Both the position numbers and the translations under genes were made by a program. This document shows, piece after piece, positions 59,693 through 64,000 of a stretch of DNA of 64,000 nucleotides; the stretch's first letter is position 1; each line of letters begins with the position of its first letter. The DNA is from Candidatus Gastranaerophilales bacterium (GTDB taxonomy: Bacteria; Cyanobacteriota; Vampirovibrionia; Gastranaerophilales; Gastranaerophilaceae): the NCBI GenBank assembly GCA_910587245.1, contig CAJULX010000004.1, positions 28,299 through 92,298 on the forward strand, given 5' to 3'. The notes beneath the pieces were generated by a model that had not been told where the DNA came from, did no database searches, and worked only from the letters and a program-made list of their open reading frames with translations.

Positions 59693-60516
59693 TCTTTAAT
59701 TAATTCATCATAAACCCATGAGGGGACAAAATTTTTACCCATCAAAATTGAACCATGGTTAACGGAAGGCGCATGGAAATCTGAACCGCCCGTTATAATA
59801 AGCCCGTATTTTTCGGCAAGAGTAGAGTAATGCTCCACAACCGCAGGAGAATGTTTTCTGTGATAAGCTTCAATCCCCCTTAGGCCATAGCTTATAAGTT
59901 CTTTTGCAAGTTCATCCGATATTTCAACATCAATAGGGTGTGCAAAAACAGGAATACCTCCTGCTTCATAAATAATTTCGCAAGCCTCATGCGGAGATAC
60001 CGTTTTTCTTTGAACATAAACATTCGATGAATCGTTTATGTATTTAGCGTAAGCTTCCATAACGTTATTTACTCCGCCTGCATTTGTGATGGCGCGCGCA
60101 ATATGAGGACGCCCGATACTTCCGCCTTCAGCTACAAGAGATTTTATATCTTCAAATTTTATTCTTATTCCCGCTTTTTTATTCAAAAGCTCAATAATTT
60201 CATTTGTCTGATTAACCCTTGCCTCCTGCTGGGTTTTCATAAGGTTTTGAAAATCGGAATTATCGGTATTCATAAAATAACCGAGGATATGCACTTCATA
60301 GCCTTTATAAATTGTATTTATTTCAACCCCGGGGATAATTTCAATTTTCAAATCTTTCTTTGCAACATAATCGTATGCGGCATTGTGGGATAAAATATTG
60401 TCATGGTCTGTAAGCGCTATAACGTCAAGCCCGCATTCAAGCGCCGTATCAATTACCATTTCGGGAGAAAACGTACCATCAGAGTATGTTGTATGAATAT
60501 GCAAATCTATCTTCAT
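59668..60516 (-). CDS. PHP-domain phosphoesterase
   Basis: A 282-residue PHP-family metal phosphoesterase (TrpH/RNase AM-like). The hallmarks are DLHIHTTYSDGTFSPE (metal histidines), ALTDHDN, HILGYF, GRPHIARAI and GGSDFHAP. Members of this group remove 5' nucleotides from RNA or degrade pAp-type nucleotides. The start overlaps the stop of the ymdB-like gene by 4 nt, so it is part of the rny-ymdB operon, favouring a role in RNA or nucleotide turnover. Confidence 0.88.
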   Translation of the reverse strand: MKIDLHIHTTYSDGTFSPEMVIDTALECGLDVIALTDHDNILSHNAAYDYVAKKDLKIEIIPGVEINTIYKGYEVHILGYFMNTDNSDFQNLMKTQQEARVNQTNEIIELLNKKAGIRIKFEDIKSLVAEGGSIGRPHIARAITNAGGVNNVMEAYAKYINDSSNVYVQRKTVSPHEACEIIYEAGGIPVFAHPIDVEISDELAKELISYGLRGIEAYHRKHSPAVVEHYSTLAEKYGLIITGGSDFHAPSVNHGSILMGKNFVPSWVYDELIKEKRRLELL

Positions 60517-61466
60517 AAGGTCGCCCCTTCCGCCTCTTTTTTACAGTTAAAATTAATTCTTTTTATATCAAGTGCACTGCCGTTTTCTGTTGAAAATTCA
60601 ACTTCAACGGCATTAATCTGGCATCTTTCGGATACTGATACATCAAACCTTTCAGGAATAGATGTTACAAGCCTTTTTAAAGAACTCCCGTAATCCATCC
60701 CGATAACACCTTCGTAAGAACCGCAAAAACCTGCATCCGTAATATATGCCATACCGTTTTTCGGTTTAAAATCTTCAAAGCCCTGCTCTTTGAAGCATTC
60801 AAAATCTTTACCGAAACTGTAATCTTCATCTATAATTTTTTCATCCGCCGTCTGAACATGCGTATGGGTGCCAAATACGGCACTTACCCCCAAAGATTTT
60901 GCAAAGTGCGCAAAACAAATTTTTTCCGCCGTGGCTTCCGCATGGAAATCTACAATAATAATTTTATCGTCAAGCGCCGTTTCTTTTTTAAGAGAACAAA
61001 TAATATCATAGAGTGCCTGAAACGGGCATACTACAGGCTGCATAAAGGTTTTTCCGAGAAGATTAATAACAATGATTTTATTATCGAAAATTCTGTATCC
61101 GACCCCGCGCGCAGTTTTATGGTAATTAAACGGGCGGATTAAAACATTTGACTCGTCAATATAAGTATAGATATCTTTTTTATCCCAAATGTGATTACCG
61201 GATGTTGCACAATCTATCCCGTATTCAATTAATTCATCATGATTTTTTTTAGTCAACCCGAAACCATGAGAGGCATTTTCAACATTTGCGATTATAAAAT
61301 CGTAGCAATCTCTCCTGCATACACCTTGACCCGAAGCTTCAACGGCTTCTTTTTTGGATAATGCGGGAGAAATTGAAACTTTTTCTCCTAAAAATTTTTC
61401 AACGGACTGCCTTCCCGGGCGGCCGACTAAATCCCCCAGAAAGAGCACTTTAATTGTTTTAGACAT
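60513..61466 (-). CDS. ymdB: YmdB-family metallophosphoesterase
   Basis: A 317-residue calcineurin-like phosphodiesterase of the YmdB group. Motifs are LFLGDLVGRPGR, ANVENASHGFGLTKK, SGNHIWDKKDIY, RPFNYHKTARGVGY, IIVDFHAEATAEKI and GTHTHVQTADEKI. In Bacillus subtilis YmdB hydrolyses 2',3'-cyclic nucleotides and cAMP and acts in RNA and colony development. The conserved pairing with rny (3 nt upstream) supports an RNA-turnover role. A 24-residue insertion near residue 30-55 contains a lone CRRDC motif. Confidence 0.93.
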   Translation of the reverse strand: MSKTIKVLFLGDLVGRPGRQSVEKFLGEKVSISPALSKKEAVEASGQGVCRRDCYDFIIANVENASHGFGLTKKNHDELIEYGIDCATSGNHIWDKKDIYTYIDESNVLIRPFNYHKTARGVGYRIFDNKIIVINLLGKTFMQPVVCPFQALYDIICSLKKETALDDKIIIVDFHAEATAEKICFAHFAKSLGVSAVFGTHTHVQTADEKIIDEDYSFGKDFECFKEQGFEDFKPKNGMAYITDAGFCGSYEGVIGMDYGSSLKRLVTSIPERFDVSVSERCQINAVEVEFSTENGSALDIKRINFNCKKEAEGATL

Positions 61467-61469
61467 TTT

Positions 61470-63017
61470 CTATTTCGCAATTTCGGTAACTCTTGCTTCC
61501 CGAACAACCGTAACACGGATTTGACCGGGATATTCAAGTTCATCCTCTATGCGTTTTACAATGTCGCGGGCCAATTTAGCAGCAGCAGCGTCATTAAACA
61601 CATTTGGCTGAACTACGACCCTAACTTCACGCCCCGCCTGAACTGCAAAGGACTGCTTAATACCTTCGTAGCTGTTTGCAATTTCTTCCAGCTTCTTCAG
61701 GCGTTTAATATAGATTTCAAGCGTATCGCGCCTTGCACCGGGTCTTCCTGCGGAAACCGAGTCTGCAATTTTGACTAATGCCGCAACAAGTGTATTTGCC
61801 GCAACATCATCATGGTGCGCTTCAATCGCATGGACAATCGCTTCTTTCTCTCCGAATCTTCGGGCTAATTCAACACCCAGCTGAATATGCGTGCCTTCCT
61901 GATCATGATCAACGGCTTTGCCGATATCATGTAATAAGCCCGCACGTCTTGCCTCAGCCGCATCCGCACCCAGCTCAACCGCCAGCATACCTGCAACCTG
62001 TGCCACTTCAATAGAGTGTTTTAAAACGTTTTGTCCGTAGCTTGTTCTATAATATAAGCGTCCAAGAGTCCTCGTAAGCTCTTTGTTAAGGTTCATAATT
62101 CCAAGGTCAAGAGCGGCTTTTTCGCCTTCCTGCCTCATTTTGTTTTCAATTTCTTTTTTTGATTTTTCATAAACTTCTTCAATACGAACAGGGTGAATAC
62201 GCCCGTCTTGAATAAGTTTTTCAATAGTTAATTTGGCAACTTCACGCCTCACGGGGTCAAAAGAAGATAATACAACAGCTTCAGGTGTATCATCAATAAT
62301 TAAATCAACCCCCGTTAAGGTTTCAAGGGTTCTGATGTTTCTGCCCTCTCTGCCGATTATTCTGCCCTTCATTTCATCATTGGGCAAAGATACAACGGAA
62401 ACCGTGCTTTCAATCACCTGATCAACAACACATTTCTGCATTACCTGAGATAAAATTTCACGCGATTTTTCTTCCGCCGTCTCTTTTATTTTTTGTTCAT
62501 TTTCTCTTATTAATTGAATCTGCTCCTGAGCAAGCTCCTGTTTAATCTGCTCAAGCAGTATATTTCTTGCTTCGTCGCGGCTCATGCCCGATACTTTTTC
62601 AAGCTCTGATAATTGTTTTGCAACCAAATCAGCAAGATAATCTTCTTTATCCAGAAGCTCATCATATTTTTTATTAAGCTCAAATTCTTTATCAGTCACC
62701 TTTTGAACTTTATCTTCAAGGCTGTCTTCTCTTTTTGTTAAAGAGTTTTCAAGACGATTAATTTCAGACCTTCTCTGCCTGATTTCTTCATCAAGTTTCT
62801 GCCTGTCGGAATGAACCTGTTCTCTGGCTGCTATAACAGCCTCTTTTTTAATATGTTCTTCTTTTTGCTTAAATTCATTTGCCATTTTTTCGGCATCTTT
62901 TTGATAAAATTCAAGCTTAGTTTTTTGTCTTGCCCATAATATTGTAAATACAATCGTAGTAGGCGTTAACAAAAGTATTATTAAATATAATAAATATACA
63001 GATTCTATCTTTCCCAT
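61470..63017 (-). CDS. rny: Ribonuclease Y
   Basis: RNase Y starts bulk mRNA decay. The 515-residue protein has an N-terminal membrane helix (about 4-26), a long coiled coil (about 30-200), the KH domain (about 205-270, GRIIGREGRNIRTLE), and an HD domain (about 330-430) with HDIGKAVDHDQEG and catalytic HD. Membrane anchoring is via the first helix. It starts the operon rny-ymdB-PHP, with its promoter in the AT-rich gap 63018-63319. Confidence 0.96.
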   Translation of the reverse strand: MGKIESVYLLYLIILLLTPTTIVFTILWARQKTKLEFYQKDAEKMANEFKQKEEHIKKEAVIAAREQVHSDRQKLDEEIRQRRSEINRLENSLTKREDSLEDKVQKVTDKEFELNKKYDELLDKEDYLADLVAKQLSELEKVSGMSRDEARNILLEQIKQELAQEQIQLIRENEQKIKETAEEKSREILSQVMQKCVVDQVIESTVSVVSLPNDEMKGRIIGREGRNIRTLETLTGVDLIIDDTPEAVVLSSFDPVRREVAKLTIEKLIQDGRIHPVRIEEVYEKSKKEIENKMRQEGEKAALDLGIMNLNKELTRTLGRLYYRTSYGQNVLKHSIEVAQVAGMLAVELGADAAEARRAGLLHDIGKAVDHDQEGTHIQLGVELARRFGEKEAIVHAIEAHHDDVAANTLVAALVKIADSVSAGRPGARRDTLEIYIKRLKKLEEIANSYEGIKQSFAVQAGREVRVVVQPNVFNDAAAAKLARDIVKRIEDELEYPGQIRVTVVREARVTEIAK

Positions 63018-63319
63018 ATTTCAAATTTTCGTCTTAAAAGGCATTTATCAGGGTTTATATCCTGCTTTTGCCTGTTTTATTTATTTTTCTCTATATAAAA
63101 TTAAACATTAGTAAACAGTTAGCTCAATAAAAATATACCATGAATGTAAAAATTTTAACAAGAAAATTATTAAGTTTTGTCAAATTGTAGGTTAAACAGA
63201 GTATATTTTATTAAGAAATATTAACATATCTTTATTTTATAGCATAATAATTAATGACTTATAAATTGCTGTCATTAATAAAATGGAGTAAAGGTTTTTT
63301 TAAAGGAAAAGGTTTTTAA
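63018..63319. other. AT-rich divergent intergenic region with an inverted repeat
   Basis: This 302-bp gap separates rny (minus) from the 63320 gene (plus). It is very AT-rich and should contain both promoters, but I cannot fix them. It contains a perfect 9-bp inverted repeat, ATTAATGAC (63250-63258) and GTCATTAAT (63271-63279), with a 12-nt loop and no T run after it. The repeat lies 40 nt before the ATG at 63320, where it may act as an operator or RNA leader hairpin. No gene or RNA is otherwise visible. Confidence 0.5.
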
Positions 63320-63574
63320 ATGTTTACAAATTTGGTTTCTTTAATTACAAAATCACTCACAACAACAACCCCTGCACAGGTTACAAAAATAAATACAAAA
63401 CCGTCGGGGTATAATCCCTTTGAATCGGGCGAAAGCCTTAATCCTTTTATGAACCCTGCTTTTAGCGGAAATAAAAACTATGCAAAAAACACCCCTGTTT
63501 CAGGCGGATATTTTGCGGGATATTATAACGGAAAACCCAATATCGTAGGCAGAAAACTTTTCATTGAGGTTTAA
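63320..63574 (+). CDS. Small unknown protein with FSG motif
   Basis: An 84-residue protein beginning MFTNLVSLITKSLTT, then a Pro/Asn/Thr-rich stretch. It contains NPAFSGNKNY (F48-G50), an F-[ST]-G motif like those of the proteins at 32634 and 33581. A ribosome site (AAAGGAAAAGG) precedes the ATG. The C-terminal half (GGYFAGYYNGKPNIVGRKL) is Gly/Tyr-rich. No known domain; function unknown. Confidence 0.6.
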   Translation: MFTNLVSLITKSLTTTTPAQVTKINTKPSGYNPFESGESLNPFMNPAFSGNKNYAKNTPVSGGYFAGYYNGKPNIVGRKLFIEV

Positions 63575-63582
63575 GCTAATTT

Positions 63583-64000
63583 TTAGCCGTTCAGGCCGCT
63601 TAACCCGTTTTTGCCTTCAAATGCCATCTGGTGCCTGATTTTATGCTCAAGATTAACAACAGCTTCATTTTCGGTGCTTCCCGTTTTATCTTTCCTCATT
63701 TTTAATACAACTTTAGTCTGTAATACACCCATTGCCCAGATACCGAAAGCAATAGCGGAAACTATTGAAAGTCCTTTTGCGGCCTTTGCACCGTTCAAAT
63801 AGTTTTTCACTTTATCGGCATTACCTATAGCGCCGTTCATATTATCAACCGTTTTTGACAGTTTCTTTATGCTCTTTTGAACAGATTTTGTATTTATAAA
63901 GGCAAGAGAATCAATTTCATCGGTTGCCTGTTTAATATTAAATAAACCGAATTTCTTGCCCGTAACCTTTGATACGGTAGAAACATCCCCCGTATCTTTT
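63583..64000 (-). CDS. Unknown membrane-type protein, partial at the window end
   Basis: The frame is open on the minus strand from base 64000 to the stop at 63583, so this is the last 138 codons of a longer gene whose start lies beyond the window. An internal ATG at 63840 is not the true start. The visible part has a hydrophobic segment (LSIVSAIAFGIWAMGVL) near its middle and a polar end, HQMAFEGKNGLSGLNG. It is convergent with the 63320 gene, with stops 8 nt apart. The role is unknown. Confidence 0.6.
   Translation of the reverse strand, partial: KDTGDVSTVSKVTGKKFGLFNIKQATDEIDSLAFINTKSVQKSIKKLSKTVDNMNGAIGNADKVKNYLNGAKAAKGLSIVSAIAFGIWAMGVLQTKVVLKMRKDKTGSTENEAVVNLEHKIRHQMAFEGKNGLSGLNG

Noticed and set aside
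1..64000. CRISPR arrays, tRNA or rRNA genes, insertion sequences, prophage
   Set aside because: No regularly spaced repeats, no cloverleaf-like sequences, no transposase or integrase, and intergenic gaps are short.

Overview
The window looks like one end of an assembled contig from a low-GC, Gram-negative-type bacterium. My best placement, an inference from gene content, is Vampirovibrionia ('Melainabacteria', probably gut Gastranaerophilales), the non-photosynthetic sister group of Cyanobacteria. The evidence is mixed: a homologue of the cyanobacterial protein LdpA (25461-26426) and a Tic20-like membrane protein; outer-membrane traits (a secretin at 53745-55715 and a KdsC-like phosphatase); and traits common in Firmicutes (Rex, RNase Y/YmdB, SpmA/SpmB, a zinc-ribbon L28). 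There are no tRNA or rRNA genes, CRISPR arrays, insertion sequences or prophage. The first 13 bases are an Illumina adapter remnant, so the left edge is an assembly end and not a natural boundary.

Layout. 1-1.8 kb: a 5'-truncated guanidino-modifying-enzyme-like protein and an EF-hand-like protein. 1.9-5.3 kb: a fermentation module, adhE with a good Rex operator upstream and rex itself downstream. 5.3-10.2 kb (minus): a membrane lytic transglycosylase, rpmB, and an operon of HEAT protein, queC, DUF366-like and SPOR protein. 10.3-14.4 kb (plus): dnaG-rpoD and a second EF-hand protein. 14.5-19.9 kb (plus): gmk-coaBC-nif3-aroC-aroK-aroB, whose last gene overlaps a convergent TPR gene by 59 bp. 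21.8-23.9 kb (plus): a 43-codon microprotein, a larger protein sharing its N-terminal module, and spmA-spmB. 31.5-24.0 kb (minus): TPR protein, Tic20-like protein, kdsC-like gene, TPR protein, lysC, ldpA-like gene, tilS, hpt.

31.6-41.3 kb (plus): a divergent GshB-like ATP-grasp enzyme, two unknown membrane proteins, DAHP synthase, glyQ without glyS, and three tandem paralogous amino-acid permeases. 41.4-49.9 kb: a GAF/HD-GYP protein whose catalytic residues are lost, metX-metW, an 862-residue pilin-like protein with a polyglycine-rich body, a small HTH-like protein, tpiA and bioA. 56.9-50.0 kb (minus): a type IV pilus/type II secretion operon (PilP/GspC-like, secretin, MshEN-containing ATPase, platform protein). 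57-63 kb: obg, an unknown gene, and an RNA-turnover operon rny-ymdB-PHP. The right edge cuts an unknown minus-strand gene.

Themes. Redox control of fermentation is self-contained (Rex, its site, AdhE). Envelope and pilus functions recur: secretin operon, pilin-like glycine-rich protein, SPOR protein and transglycosylase. Possible c-di-GMP sensing (MshEN) sits near a degenerate HD-GYP protein. The most unusual items are the glycine-rich pilin-like protein, the LdpA homologue, the dead HD-GYP protein, the microprotein/module pair, and several unrelated proteins with a short N-terminal F-[STK]-G motif that might be a lineage-specific targeting signal. Several genes have a -10-like box 6-7 nt before the ATG and no ribosome binding site, suggesting leaderless mRNAs.
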